From contig CALFZO010000098.1 of NCBI GenBank assembly GCA_937952305.1, forward strand, positions 1 through 33,439: a stretch of 33,439 bases of DNA, given 5' to 3'. Below the pieces are notes generated by a model that saw only the letters and a program-made list of their open reading frames with translations, made no database searches and was not told where the DNA came from. Below, piece by piece: positions 24,504 through 32,782 of the stretch. Source of the DNA: an uncultured Anaerolineales bacterium. GTDB lineage: Bacteria > Chloroflexota > Anaerolineae > Anaerolineales > UBA6663. The position numbers and the translations under genes were made by a program. The number at the start of each line of letters is the position of its first letter. The first letter of the stretch is position 1.

Positions 24504-25844
24504 CGTTAACCCCAGGCGGCCCAAGGCTTCCGCGGCCTGCGCGTCGGTGGGGTTCTGCACCAGCGCCGTGCGGTAATCGGCCACGGCCAGGTCGGTCTGG
24601 CCCAGCGCTTCATAAGCCAGGCCGCGCCAGTAGAAAGCCTCTTCCAGGCCGGGCTTGGGCGTGCTCTTGATGGCGAAGCTGGCCAGGTCGATCACGTCTT
24701 GATACCGGCCCATGTAATAGTAGGCGCGGTAGGGCCCGAACTGATACCAGAGCATACGATAGGGCAGGCCGATCTGCCGCGCCTGATCAAAGGCGTTGGC
24801 GGCCCCGGCGTAATCCTGCAGGTAATGCAGGTTGGTGCCGATGTTGTACCAAGCGAAGGCGGCGTCTTCGCCGGTCAACGTCGCCGTCTCCTGCCGCGCC
24901 CGCTCGAGCGCGTCCAGATAGTTCTGGCGCAGATCCAGCGCCGGTCCGAGCAGGCCCTCCACCTGGGCGGCGTGCTCCGGCGTGTCCGGATAGACGACGA
25001 TGTAGAGGAAATTGAAAGCGCGCCAGTTCTGCAGGACGTCGGCGTAGGTCAGCTTCAGGTTCGGCCCGCGAAAGGTGTCCTGCAGAATGAAGAGCTGCCG
25101 GGAGTCGTCGTAGCCGGTGAAGACCGAGTAGTGGCCGAACCAGTCGTTGCAGCGCTGTTCGCCCGGCTCGCACCAGAAGCCCTTCTCCACCAGCACCGGA
25201 TAGCCGGCGGCCAGGAAGCGCTTGAGCGTCTCTACGTCGCCGTTGGCGCGGATGTAGGCGTCGAAGCCGTTGCGCCTCAGGTATTCGTAGATCTCGATCG
25301 GCGAGACGTTCTTGTCATCCAGGTTGGGCTTTAAGAATGCGGCCGTGTCGTCCTGGTCGCCGGCCCAGTCCCAGTAGCTCAGGTTGATCGCCAGTGAGGC
25401 CGGCCCGCAGTTGTTGAACTTCTGGTACTCGTGGCGAAAACCGGCGAGCGCCACCTGGGCCGGCAAAGGCGCCGGGGTGGGCGTCGGCGGCGCGGTCGGC
25501 GTGGGGGCGGCCGGGGACGCGGACGGCGTCCCGCCCGACTCCGCCGGCGCCGTGGCGACCGGGGCCGTAGCGGTGGGCGGCGCGCTGTCGAGCGCGTCGG
25601 CCGCGGGCTGAGCGCCGGCTGTGACGGTGGGAAAGACTTGGGGGGCCGCCACCGTGGGCAGGACCGCCGGCTGCGGATTGAGCGCCGCGTACAGGCGGGC
25701 GCGCGCTTCTTCCACGCGCACGTAGACGCGCTCGTCGGTGCGATACCACCACCAGGCCAGCAGGCCCGCGATCAGGCTGGCGCCGACGAAACTGGCGAGC
25801 ACCCACGGCCAAAGCCGGCGTGACGGAGGACGGCGAGACGGCAT
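24498..25844 (-). CDS. Membrane-anchored C39-like peptidase with TPR repeats
   Basis: The 448-residue protein has an N-terminal membrane helix (about 13-34), a Pro/Thr/Ala linker (about 57-128), a papain-like C39 domain (about 134-285) and TPR repeats at the C-terminus (about 330-445). The triad is visible: C146 in FNNCGPASLAINLSYW, H238 in FGHYSVFTGYDD and D256 in ILQDTF. C39 domains in bacteriocin exporters cut double-glycine leaders, but this protein has no ABC module and sits outside the membrane, so the substrate is unknown. A similar domain order recurs in Chloroflexota-type genomes as far as I recall. The ATG at 25844 lies 7 nt from a TATAAT, so the mRNA is leaderless. Confidence 0.88.
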   Translation of the reverse strand: MPSRRPPSRRLWPWVLASFVGASLIAGLLAWWWYRTDERVYVRVEEARARLYAALNPQPAVLPTVAAPQVFPTVTAGAQPAADALDSAPPTATAPVATAPAESGGTPSASPAAPTPTAPPTPTPAPLPAQVALAGFRHEYQKFNNCGPASLAINLSYWDWAGDQDDTAAFLKPNLDDKNVSPIEIYEYLRRNGFDAYIRANGDVETLKRFLAAGYPVLVEKGFWCEPGEQRCNDWFGHYSVFTGYDDSRQLFILQDTFRGPNLKLTYADVLQNWRAFNFLYIVVYPDTPEHAAQVEGLLGPALDLRQNYLDALERARQETATLTGEDAAFAWYNIGTNLHYLQDYAGAANAFDQARQIGLPYRMLWYQFGPYRAYYYMGRYQDVIDLASFAIKSTPKPGLEEAFYWRGLAYEALGQTDLAVADYRTALVQNPTDAQAAEALGRLGLTP

Positions 25845-25851
25845 GGCGCCG

Positions 25852-25857
25852 ATTATA
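25852..25857 (-). promoter_or_regulatory. -10 element of the C39-TPR gene (leaderless)
   Basis: TATAAT on the minus strand in the context CCGG-TATAAT, 7 nt before the ATG. Transcription should begin at the start codon. A TTTTGG at 17-nt spacing is a poor -35. Confidence 0.7.
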
Positions 25858-25918
25858 CCGGGGGGCAGTTAAGGCCAAAATGAGACCCGCTTACCCGCTC
25901 TCGCCGGCGGCGGCCCGG

Positions 25919-25924
25919 TATAAT
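25919..25924 (+). promoter_or_regulatory. -10 element of the methyltransferase gene (leaderless)
   Basis: TATAAT in the same CCGG-TATAAT context, 7 nt before the ATG at 25932. It faces away from the C39 promoter 61 bp to the left. The ATG inside TATAATG (25923) is not a likely start, because it would lie within the -10 box. Confidence 0.7.
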
Positions 25925-25931
25925 GCCGCCC

Positions 25932-26726
25932 ATGTTCTTGCCTTCTGACAAAGCCGCCTTGCGCGGCGAACCGTCTTATGTGTGGCGCGCCGGCCAGGCC
26001 CGCCGGCTGGCCATGATCCTGGCGGCCGCGCCGGCCACGGCTGCGCCGCGCGTGCTGGACAACGGCTGCGGTCTGGGCGTCTACATGGCCCGGCTGCGCG
26101 AGGCCCTGGCCACGCCGGCCGTCTTCGGCCTGGAGTACGAACGCGAGCGCGCGGCCGAGGCCAACCGCCGCGTGGGGCAGGTGGTCTGCGCGGCGGGCGA
26201 AGCGCTGCCGTATCCGGACGCCAGCTTCGACCTGATCCTGTCCAACGAGGTCATCGAGCACGTTCAAGACGACCGGGCCGCGCTGGCCGAGATGGCGCGC
26301 GTGCTGCGGCCCGGCGGGCGGGCCTTGATCTTCTGCCCGAACCGTTGGTATCCGGTGGAGACCCACGGCATCTACTGGCGCGGGCGCTATCACTTCGGCA
26401 ATATCCCGCTCGTCAACTACCTGCCGGACCCGCTGCGCAACCGCCTGGCGCCGCATGTGCGCGCCTATACCGGCCGCGGCCTGCGCCGGCTGGCGGCCGG
26501 CCTGCCGCTGCGCGTGGTCGCGCACACGCGCATCTTCGGCGGCTACGACAACCTCGTGGCGCGCCTCGGGCCGCTCGGCCGGCTGATCCGGGCCGGGCTG
26601 CAGGCCGCCGAACGCACGCCGCTCAACAGGCTCGGCCTCTCGCATTGGCTGGTGCTGGAAAAGGTCGCCGTGGCTCAAACCCAGCAAAACCGGCGACAGT
26701 TGCCGGATTTAGGCAAGCGGGCGTAG
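25932..26726 (+). CDS. Class I SAM-dependent methyltransferase
   Basis: The 264-residue protein has the Rossmann-fold SAM site: motif I VLDNGCGLGVYM (about 41-52), an acidic residue after strand 2 (GLEYERERA), motif II region ASFDLILSNEVIEHV (about 97-111) and motif III LRPGGRALIFCPNRW (about 124-138). Methyltransferase type 11/UbiE-like. The C-terminal half (HGIYWRGRYHFGNIPLVNYL and following) is typical of small-molecule or lipid/glycan methylases, but the substrate cannot be named. The start at 25932 is chosen because the upstream ATG overlaps the -10 box. Confidence 0.88.
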   Translation: MFLPSDKAALRGEPSYVWRAGQARRLAMILAAAPATAAPRVLDNGCGLGVYMARLREALATPAVFGLEYERERAAEANRRVGQVVCAAGEALPYPDASFDLILSNEVIEHVQDDRAALAEMARVLRPGGRALIFCPNRWYPVETHGIYWRGRYHFGNIPLVNYLPDPLRNRLAPHVRAYTGRGLRRLAAGLPLRVVAHTRIFGGYDNLVARLGPLGRLIRAGLQAAERTPLNRLGLSHWLVLEKVAVAQTQQNRRQLPDLGKRA

Positions 26727-26729
26727 AAT
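26700..26729 (+). promoter_or_regulatory. Probable promoter of the HD-GYP gene
   Basis: TTGCCG (26700-26705), an 18-nt spacer and TAGAAT (26724-26729); the first three bases of the -10 are the stop codon of the methyltransferase gene. The start site near 26736 lies just before a five-codon open frame (26738-26755, MDLAE). The leader is about 65 nt. Confidence 0.5.
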
Positions 26730-26801
26730 CGAACTCCATGGACCTGGCGGAGTGAGCCTGGCGCTATCCGGCAGCGCAGCTCGCAAGGGGTCGCAGCTGA
26801 A

Positions 26802-28727
26802 ATGACGTCCTCGACGCCCAACCTCGGGGCCGAACCCAGTGGCGTGGCCGAGCCCGCCGGTCCTGTGCCCCTGCCGGCTGACGCCCGCTATCGCGCTTTT
26901 GTGCAGCAGACGCTGGATGCCGTCTGCCTGTACGACGCCGACAGCAAGCGCATCCTCGAGACCAACCGCGCCTTGCAGTCGCTGCTCGCCTACAGCGAGG
27001 CCGAAGCCCGGCAGCTCACGATCTACGACATCCTGGCGCCCGAGAACATCAACGTCACCGCCTACTTCCAGGAGATCATCGACTCGGAAGGGTCGTCGCG
27101 CAGCGAGCGGCGCTGGCGGCGCAAAGACGGCGCCCTGATCGACGTGCAGGTGACAGCCAGCGTCATCGAGCAGGGCGCGCAACGGCTGGTCTTTGTGCTG
27201 GCGCGCGATATCACCGAGCGCCGCCGCACGGAAGCCTCCCTGCGCCGCGCCGAGGAGCGCTACCGCGACCTGTTCGAGGAAGCGCCGGCGATGTACGTGA
27301 TCACCGAGAACCGCCACGGCCTGCCGCACATCGTCGATTGCAACCAGCTCTTCCTGCGCACCCTGGGCTACAGCCGCGAGGAGGTGCTCGGCCAGCCGCT
27401 GGCCAAGTTCTACACCCCCACCTCGCAGCTGCGGCTGCGGGACGGCCTCTATCCGGCGGCGCCGGAGGGCCGGCTGGACCCGGAGGAGCGCCGGCTGAGG
27501 GCCAAAGACGGCCGCGTGGTGCAGACCCTGCTGCGCACCTCGCCCGAGATCGACTTGAGCGGCGCCGTCATCGGCACGCGGGCGATGTTCATGGACATCA
27601 CCGAGAACCGGCGCGTGGAGAGCGAACTGCGCGTCAGCACGCAGCTCAACGACCTGACCCGCCTGGCAGCCAGCGCCCTGGACTACCAATCGACGCTGCA
27701 GCTGTTGGCCGATCAGCTGCGCGACCTGGGCGAGGCCGATGCCTGCTACATCACGCTGTGGGATGAAGCGCGGCGCACGGCGACCCCGGCGGCGGCGGCC
27801 GGCCCGCTGCGCACAACCTACACGGCCACGCCGCTGCGCGCCGGCGAGCAACTGCTCGCCGAAACCGTGATTTACGCCGAACGGGCGCTGGCCGTGGACG
27901 ACGTCGGCAACTCGCCCTACATGAACGGCACCGGCACCGAGCGCTACCCGGTCCGCTCGATCCTGGGACTGCCGTTGAGCGCCGGCGGCCGGAAGGTCGG
28001 CGCGGCCCTGATCGCCTACCATGACGTGCACCGCTTCACGCCGCACGAGATCGCCATCGCCGAGCGGGCCGCCGGCCCGGTGGCCCTGACCATGGCCAAG
28101 GTGCGCCTGTTCCAGGAGCTGCAGGAATCGCACGCGCGCCTGACCGAGGCCTATGACGCCACCCTGGAAGGCTTCGCGGTCACGCTGGAGCTGCGCGACA
28201 AAGAGACCGAAGGCCACACTCGGCGCGTCACCGAGATGTCGGTGCGGCTGGCGCATGCTATGGGCATGGCCGAGGCCGATATCGTCAACCTGCGCCGCGG
28301 CGCCCTGCTGCACGATATCGGCAAGGTCGGCATCCCCGACGAGATCCTGCGCAAGCCCGGCGCGCTCACGCCGGACGAGCAGACCGTGATGCGCAAGCAT
28401 CCCACCTACGCCTACGAGATCATCTCGGCTATCCCGTTCCTGTATGCGGCCATCGACATCCCCTACTGCCACCACGAGAAGTGGGACGGCACCGGCTATC
28501 CGCGCGGCCTGCAAGACGAGGCCATCCCCTTAGCCGCGCGCATCTTCGCGGTGGTGGACGTCTGGGATGCGCTGCGCACCGACCGTCCCTACCGCGAGAG
28601 CTGGCCAAATGACAGAGTCCTGGATCACCTGCGGCTGCTGTCCGGCTCCCACTTCGACCCGCGCGTGGTGACGGCCTTCCTCAAACTCCTGGACGAAGAC
28701 ACGCCCCCCGGCACGGCGCTGAATTGA
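26802..28727 (+). CDS. PAS-PAS-GAF-HD-GYP cyclic-di-GMP phosphodiesterase
   Basis: The 641-residue protein looks soluble. Domains in order: PAS 1 (about 28-140), PAS 2 (about 150-272, ending DITENRR), GAF (about 290-435) and HD-GYP (about 455-630). HD-GYP domains hydrolyse c-di-GMP to GMP. The metal and signature residues are present: H472, HD at 504-505 (LLHDIGKVGIPDEIL), H533, HH at 557-558 with HHEKWDGTGYP (557-567) and D586. It should thus be active, with PAS and GAF as sensory inputs; no ligand is predicted. There is no GGDEF or receiver domain. AAGGGG precedes the ATG by about 10 nt. The PBP gene follows directly and a PilZ gene comes after that. Confidence 0.95.
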   Translation: MTSSTPNLGAEPSGVAEPAGPVPLPADARYRAFVQQTLDAVCLYDADSKRILETNRALQSLLAYSEAEARQLTIYDILAPENINVTAYFQEIIDSEGSSRSERRWRRKDGALIDVQVTASVIEQGAQRLVFVLARDITERRRTEASLRRAEERYRDLFEEAPAMYVITENRHGLPHIVDCNQLFLRTLGYSREEVLGQPLAKFYTPTSQLRLRDGLYPAAPEGRLDPEERRLRAKDGRVVQTLLRTSPEIDLSGAVIGTRAMFMDITENRRVESELRVSTQLNDLTRLAASALDYQSTLQLLADQLRDLGEADACYITLWDEARRTATPAAAAGPLRTTYTATPLRAGEQLLAETVIYAERALAVDDVGNSPYMNGTGTERYPVRSILGLPLSAGGRKVGAALIAYHDVHRFTPHEIAIAERAAGPVALTMAKVRLFQELQESHARLTEAYDATLEGFAVTLELRDKETEGHTRRVTEMSVRLAHAMGMAEADIVNLRRGALLHDIGKVGIPDEILRKPGALTPDEQTVMRKHPTYAYEIISAIPFLYAAIDIPYCHHEKWDGTGYPRGLQDEAIPLAARIFAVVDVWDALRTDRPYRESWPNDRVLDHLRLLSGSHFDPRVVTAFLKLLDEDTPPGTALN

Positions 28728-28752
28728 CAAGCCGGGCGGCCTGGGCTAAGTT
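28724..28752 (+). promoter_or_regulatory. Sigma-70 promoter of the PBP gene (leaderless)
   Basis: A perfect TTGACA (28724-28729), a 17-nt spacer and TAAGTT (28747-28752). The -35 overlaps the TGA stop of the HD-GYP gene. ATG 28760 follows the -10 by 7 nt, so the transcript starts at the start codon. Confidence 0.72.
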
Positions 28753-28759
28753 CCTGGGT

Positions 28760-31700
28760 ATGCCCAGCGCCACCGACCTGATCCGCCGGCGCCAGCGCCG
28801 CCAGCTGAGCGCGCAATACGGGGCCCGCCGGGTCCTGCGGGCCCTGGCCAGCCTGGCGGCCGCCCTGGTCGCGGTCGCCGCGCTGGCCGCGCTCGCCGCC
28901 GCCGCCGCTGTCAGCGCCGTCTACGCCTACTTCACGCAAGACCTGCCCACGGCCGCGGATCTGCAGGCCGCCTTCAGCCCCGCTAACCCGGAGTTCTTCC
29001 AGACCACGCGCCTGTATGATCGCACCGGCCAGCACCTGCTGCTGGAAGTGATTGACCCGCGCGGCGGCGACCGGCAGTATGTGTACTACAACGCCCTGCC
29101 GCCGGAGATCATCAGCGCCACGGTCGCCCTGGAAGACCGGACCTTCTTCACCAACCCCGGCTATGACCTGTTCGGCATCGCCCGGGCCCTGGTCTCCAAC
29201 CTGCAGGGCCAACCCATCCAGGGCGGCAGCTCCATCACCCAGCAGCTCGTCAAGAACACGCTCATCCCGTTGGAGGAGCGCGCCCTGCGCTCCTACGACC
29301 GCAAGGCCCGCGAAATCCTGCTGGCGGCCGAAATCACGCGCCGTTTCTCCAAAGAGCAGATCCTGGAGTGGTATCTCAACACCAACTTCTACGGCAACCT
29401 GGCCTACGGCATCGACGCGGCGGCGCTGGTCTACTTTGACAAACACGCCGCGCAGCTCACCCTGGCCGAGGCCGCGCTGCTGGCCGCCATCCCGCAGAGC
29501 CCGGGCCTCAACCCCGTGGACGCGCCCGCCGAGGCGCGGGAACGCCAGGGCCTGGTGCTGGAGGCGATGGTCCGCGACGGCCTGATTTCACCGGACCAGG
29601 CCGCCGCGGCGCGGGCGGCGCCGCTCGTCATCCAGCCGCCGGTGAAGCGCTTCGACGTGCGCGCGCCTCACTTCAGCGTGCTGGCGCGCCAGCAGGCCGA
29701 GGCCCTGTTGGATCAACTCGGCCTGGACGGCCAGGACTACGTCAACCGCGGCGGACTCAAGATCATCACGACGCTGGACCTGGACCTGCAAGCGCAGGCC
29801 GAGTGTGTGGCCCGCACCCAGGTGGCGCGGCTGAGCGGGGCCGCGCCCGACTACAGCGCCCCGGCCGAGGGCGGGGGCGAGTGCGCGGCGGCGGCCTTCC
29901 TGCCGGCCAGCGGCCGGGCCGCGGCCGACCAATCCGTCAGCAATGCCGCCTTGGTGGCCCTGGATCCGCGCACCGGCCAGGTGCTGGCGCTGGTCGGTTC
30001 AGTGGACTACTGGAACACCGCCTTGAGCGGCAACTTCAACATCGCCGTGGACGGCCGGCGCCAGCCCGGCTCGGCCTTCAAGCCCTTCACCTACCTGGAG
30101 GCCTTCCGGCAGGGCTACTCGCCGGCCACGCTGACGCTGGACGTGCGGACGGCCTTCCCCACCGCCGGCGGCGAGCCGTACGTGCCCGAGAACTACGATC
30201 GCAAGTTTCACGGCCCGGTCAGCCTGCGCGTGGCCCTGCAGCGCAGCTACAACATCCCGGCCGTGGACACGCTCAACAAGGTCGGCGTGGACAACGTCAT
30301 CCGGCTGGCGCATCGCCTGGGCGTGAACACGCTGGAGACCGGCAGCTACGGCCTGGCGTTGACGCTGGGCGGCGGCGAGGTGACGCTGCTGGACCTGACC
30401 TACGCTTACAGCGTCTTCGCCAACCAGGGCGTGATGGCCGGGGCGGCCGTCCCGCCCGAGCAGCAGCGGCCGGGCTTCCGCCAGCTGGACCCGGTGGTGG
30501 TGCTGCGCATCGAAGACCGCAACGGCGCCGCGCTCTACGAGCACACGCCGGCCAGCCAGCCCGTCCTCAGCCCCGAGCTGGCCTACCTCATGAATGACGT
30601 GCTCGCGGACAACGAGGCGCGCGCGGCCGCCTTCGGGCGCGACAACCCGCTGGCGATCGCGGGCTGGCGGGCCGCCGCCAAGACCGGCACCACCGACGAC
30701 TTCCGCGATAACTGGACCGTGGGCTACGTGCCGGCGCTGGCGCTGGGCGTGTGGGTGGGCAACGCCGACAACACGCCGATGCAGAACGTCAGCGGCCTCA
30801 CCGGCGCCGCGCCCATCTGGCACGCGCTGATGACCTACGCCACGCAATCGCTGCCGGTGGCCGCCTGGCAGGCGCCGGCCGGCGTGGTGCGCCTGGTGGT
30901 GTGCGAGCCGTCCGGCCTGCTGCCTACGGCGGACTGCCCGACGACGCGCGAGGAGGTCTTCCTGCGCGGCAACGAGCCGATCGCGCCGGATACGATCTGG
31001 CAGCCCGTCATCGTCAACCGCGAGACCGGCAAACGCGCCACCGCCTGCACGCCGCCGGAGCTGGCCGAGGAGCGCGTGTTCCAGGTGCTGCCGCCCGAGG
31101 CCGCGGACTGGGCCCAGGCCGCCCAGATCCCGCAGCCGCCGTCGGAATACGACCCGATCGGCGCGGCCTGTCTGCCGGCCGGCAATGTCGCCATCCTGGC
31201 GCCGGCGCCCTTCACCTACCTGCGCGGCGTGGTCGAGATTACGGGCACAGCCAAAGCCGACAACTTCGCCTTCTTCCGGCTGCAGGCCGGCCCAGGCCTG
31301 TATCCCACGGCCTACACCCAGATCGGCAACGACCGCTCCGAGCAGACCGAGAACGCCTGGCTGCAAACCTGGGACACCACCGGGTTGGACGGCCTGTACT
31401 CGCTGCAACTGGTGGTGGTGAAGAACGACCCGGACGGCGGGCCGTTCCAGTTCGAGACCTCGGCGGTGCCGGTGACCATTGACAACCAGCCGCCGACGGC
31501 GCGCCTGCTGGTGCCGGCGCCCGGCCAGGTCTTCACCGCCGCGGACGAGTCGGTGGTGATCCAGCCCGAGGTGCAAGACAACCTGTCGTTGGTGCGGGTG
31601 GTGTTCCTGGTGGACGGCGTGGAGTTTGAGCAGGCCAGCGTGGCGCCCTATTCCACGCGCTGGAAGATCAGCGGGCGCGGGGAGCACACGCTGGCTGTGC

Positions 31701-31762
31701 GCGCCTATGACGCCGCCGGCAACTTCGTGGAGAGCGAGACCGTCACGATCACCGTCCGCTGA
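28760..31762 (+). CDS. Class A penicillin-binding protein (transglycosylase/transpeptidase)
   Basis: This 1000-residue enzyme polymerises and cross-links peptidoglycan. It has one N-terminal membrane helix (about 27-58), a GT51 transglycosylase domain (ALEDRTFFTNPGYDLFGIAR at 123-142 with catalytic E125; GGSSITQQLVKN at 155-166) and a transpeptidase domain with SxxK (S438-A-F-K441), SxN (S496-Y-N498) and KTG (641-643, KTGTTDDFRDNW). The C-terminal 250 residues hold beta-rich, Ig-like modules (about 795-890 and 900-1000), resembling the C-terminal domains of PBP1C-type proteins. The frame is open from 28724, but that would start inside the promoter; ATG 28760 is used. No Shine-Dalgarno, in line with leaderless translation. 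Confidence 0.96.
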   Translation: MPSATDLIRRRQRRQLSAQYGARRVLRALASLAAALVAVAALAALAAAAAVSAVYAYFTQDLPTAADLQAAFSPANPEFFQTTRLYDRTGQHLLLEVIDPRGGDRQYVYYNALPPEIISATVALEDRTFFTNPGYDLFGIARALVSNLQGQPIQGGSSITQQLVKNTLIPLEERALRSYDRKAREILLAAEITRRFSKEQILEWYLNTNFYGNLAYGIDAAALVYFDKHAAQLTLAEAALLAAIPQSPGLNPVDAPAEARERQGLVLEAMVRDGLISPDQAAAARAAPLVIQPPVKRFDVRAPHFSVLARQQAEALLDQLGLDGQDYVNRGGLKIITTLDLDLQAQAECVARTQVARLSGAAPDYSAPAEGGGECAAAAFLPASGRAAADQSVSNAALVALDPRTGQVLALVGSVDYWNTALSGNFNIAVDGRRQPGSAFKPFTYLEAFRQGYSPATLTLDVRTAFPTAGGEPYVPENYDRKFHGPVSLRVALQRSYNIPAVDTLNKVGVDNVIRLAHRLGVNTLETGSYGLALTLGGGEVTLLDLTYAYSVFANQGVMAGAAVPPEQQRPGFRQLDPVVVLRIEDRNGAALYEHTPASQPVLSPELAYLMNDVLADNEARAAAFGRDNPLAIAGWRAAAKTGTTDDFRDNWTVGYVPALALGVWVGNADNTPMQNVSGLTGAAPIWHALMTYATQSLPVAAWQAPAGVVRLVVCEPSGLLPTADCPTTREEVFLRGNEPIAPDTIWQPVIVNRETGKRATACTPPELAEERVFQVLPPEAADWAQAAQIPQPPSEYDPIGAACLPAGNVAILAPAPFTYLRGVVEITGTAKADNFAFFRLQAGPGLYPTAYTQIGNDRSEQTENAWLQTWDTTGLDGLYSLQLVVVKNDPDGGPFQFETSAVPVTIDNQPPTARLLVPAPGQVFTAADESVVIQPEVQDNLSLVRVVFLVDGVEFEQASVAPYSTRWKISGRGEHTLAVRAYDAAGNFVESETVTITVR

Positions 31763-31772
31763 ATCCGCCGGC

Positions 31773-31801
31773 TTAACGCGCCTCGTCACCTGAGGTAAGA
31801 T
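31773..31801 (+). promoter_or_regulatory. Possible promoter of the PilZ gene
   Basis: TTAACG (31773-31778), 17-nt spacer, TAAGAT (31796-31801). Each box matches the consensus at four of six positions. The leader before ATG 31846 would be about 38 nt and contains AAGG close to the start codon. Confidence 0.45.
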
Positions 31802-31845
31802 GGAGGCGGCCTGGTTCGCCCCCGCGCAGCCGGCCCAAGGCCCCC

Positions 31846-32529
31846 ATGACCATCAGCGCCTCCATCTTCTCCGGGCTGCAGCGCCTGCAACGCGCCGGCC
31901 GCCCGCTCGACCTGCTCAACCTGCACCAGGGCGCCCCGATCGTCTACGCCGCCACCGTCCAGGCGCTGGACGAGGAAGTGGCCACGCTGCGTGTGCCCGG
32001 CTTCGAGATCGTCTGCCTGACGCTGGAGCCCACCACCATCCTGCTCAGCCAGATGCTGGAGGAGGCCGTGAGCGCGCGTGTCCTGGCCGTCGATCTGCGC
32101 GCCGGCACCGCCGTCCTCGGCCAGTTCCGCTATGCCAGCAGCCGCGTCGGCGACCGGATGACCGTGCGCGTGGCACCGCAGCCGGCGGCGCCCGTCAGCC
32201 TGGAGTATGGCGACCACGTCTTCGCCGGCCAGCTGGCCGACGTCTCGATCAGCGGCGTGGGCCTGCACCTGCCCTCGGTTCAGGCGGCCCTGCTGCGGCC
32301 GCGCGGCGTGGTACGGCTGCGGCTGGAACTGCCCGGCCTGGGCACGGACGCGCTCTCGCTCTCAGGCACCATCCGCTTCGTGCGTTCGGATGGCGCGCAG
32401 AGCCGGGTGGGCGTGGTGTTCGCCCAGGACGTGCAGACGCTGGCGATCCTGCACTACGTCCGCGACCGGCAGGAAGCCATCCTGGCTGAGTTGCGGACTC
32501 TTCATCAGGCCCGGTTGGCAGCGGGTTGA
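31846..32529 (+). CDS. PilZ domain c-di-GMP receptor protein
   Basis: The 227-residue protein has an N-terminal YcgR-like half (about 1-95) and a PilZ domain (about 100-215). The c-di-GMP motif is intact: RxxxR at R104-R108 (RMTVR) and DxSxxG at 132-137 (DVSISG), at the usual spacing. Such proteins pass the c-di-GMP level on to flagella, pili, polymer export or wall enzymes. It lies 83 bp after the PBP gene and two genes after an HD-GYP phosphodiesterase. No membrane segment is visible. The effector output is unknown. Confidence 0.92.
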   Translation: MTISASIFSGLQRLQRAGRPLDLLNLHQGAPIVYAATVQALDEEVATLRVPGFEIVCLTLEPTTILLSQMLEEAVSARVLAVDLRAGTAVLGQFRYASSRVGDRMTVRVAPQPAAPVSLEYGDHVFAGQLADVSISGVGLHLPSVQAALLRPRGVVRLRLELPGLGTDALSLSGTIRFVRSDGAQSRVGVVFAQDVQTLAILHYVRDRQEAILAELRTLHQARLAAG

Positions 32530-32628
32530 CCCGCCCAAATCAGACAAAAAATCTCCGGCTTGTTGTCCAGCCCCAGGCTGCCGTCAACGCCGCGATTTCC
32601 TCGAGAATCAGCCCGTTCTTGCGGCCTC

Positions 32629-32637
32629 TTAGCACTC
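32629..32637 (+). promoter_or_regulatory. Solitary CIRCE half-site
   Basis: TTAGCACTC matches the left arm of CIRCE in all nine positions, 75 bp upstream of the full element and 25 bp before the groES -35. No right arm follows. It may be chance, a decayed operator or an auxiliary HrcA contact. The rest of 32530-32660 shows no gene. Confidence 0.4.
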
Positions 32638-32662
32638 CCCAGCCACAATTGCCAGATGGGCC

Positions 32663-32691
32663 TTGACACGCCCAGGCGTTTTCAGTAACAT
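32663..32691 (+). promoter_or_regulatory. Sigma-70 promoter of groESL
   Basis: A perfect TTGACA (32663-32668), a 17-nt spacer and TAACAT (32686-32691). The start site should be near 32698, so the CIRCE element lies just downstream of it, in the transcribed leader. Confidence 0.85.
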
Positions 32692-32703
32692 ACCAAGCAC
32701 GGG

Positions 32704-32730
32704 TTAGCACTCTCAAGAATTGAGTGCTAA
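32704..32730 (+). promoter_or_regulatory. CIRCE operator (HrcA binding site)
   Basis: A perfect TTAGCACTC-N9-GAGTGCTAA inverted repeat. The HrcA repressor binds this element and releases it under heat or unfolded-protein stress. Its position at about +6 to +32 would block transcription start or clearance. The hrcA gene is not in the window. Confidence 0.98.
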
Positions 32731-32782
32731 CTCTTCTGTGTGTAACCAAAAATCCTGCATCAATCTGTTAGGAGGCACAAGC

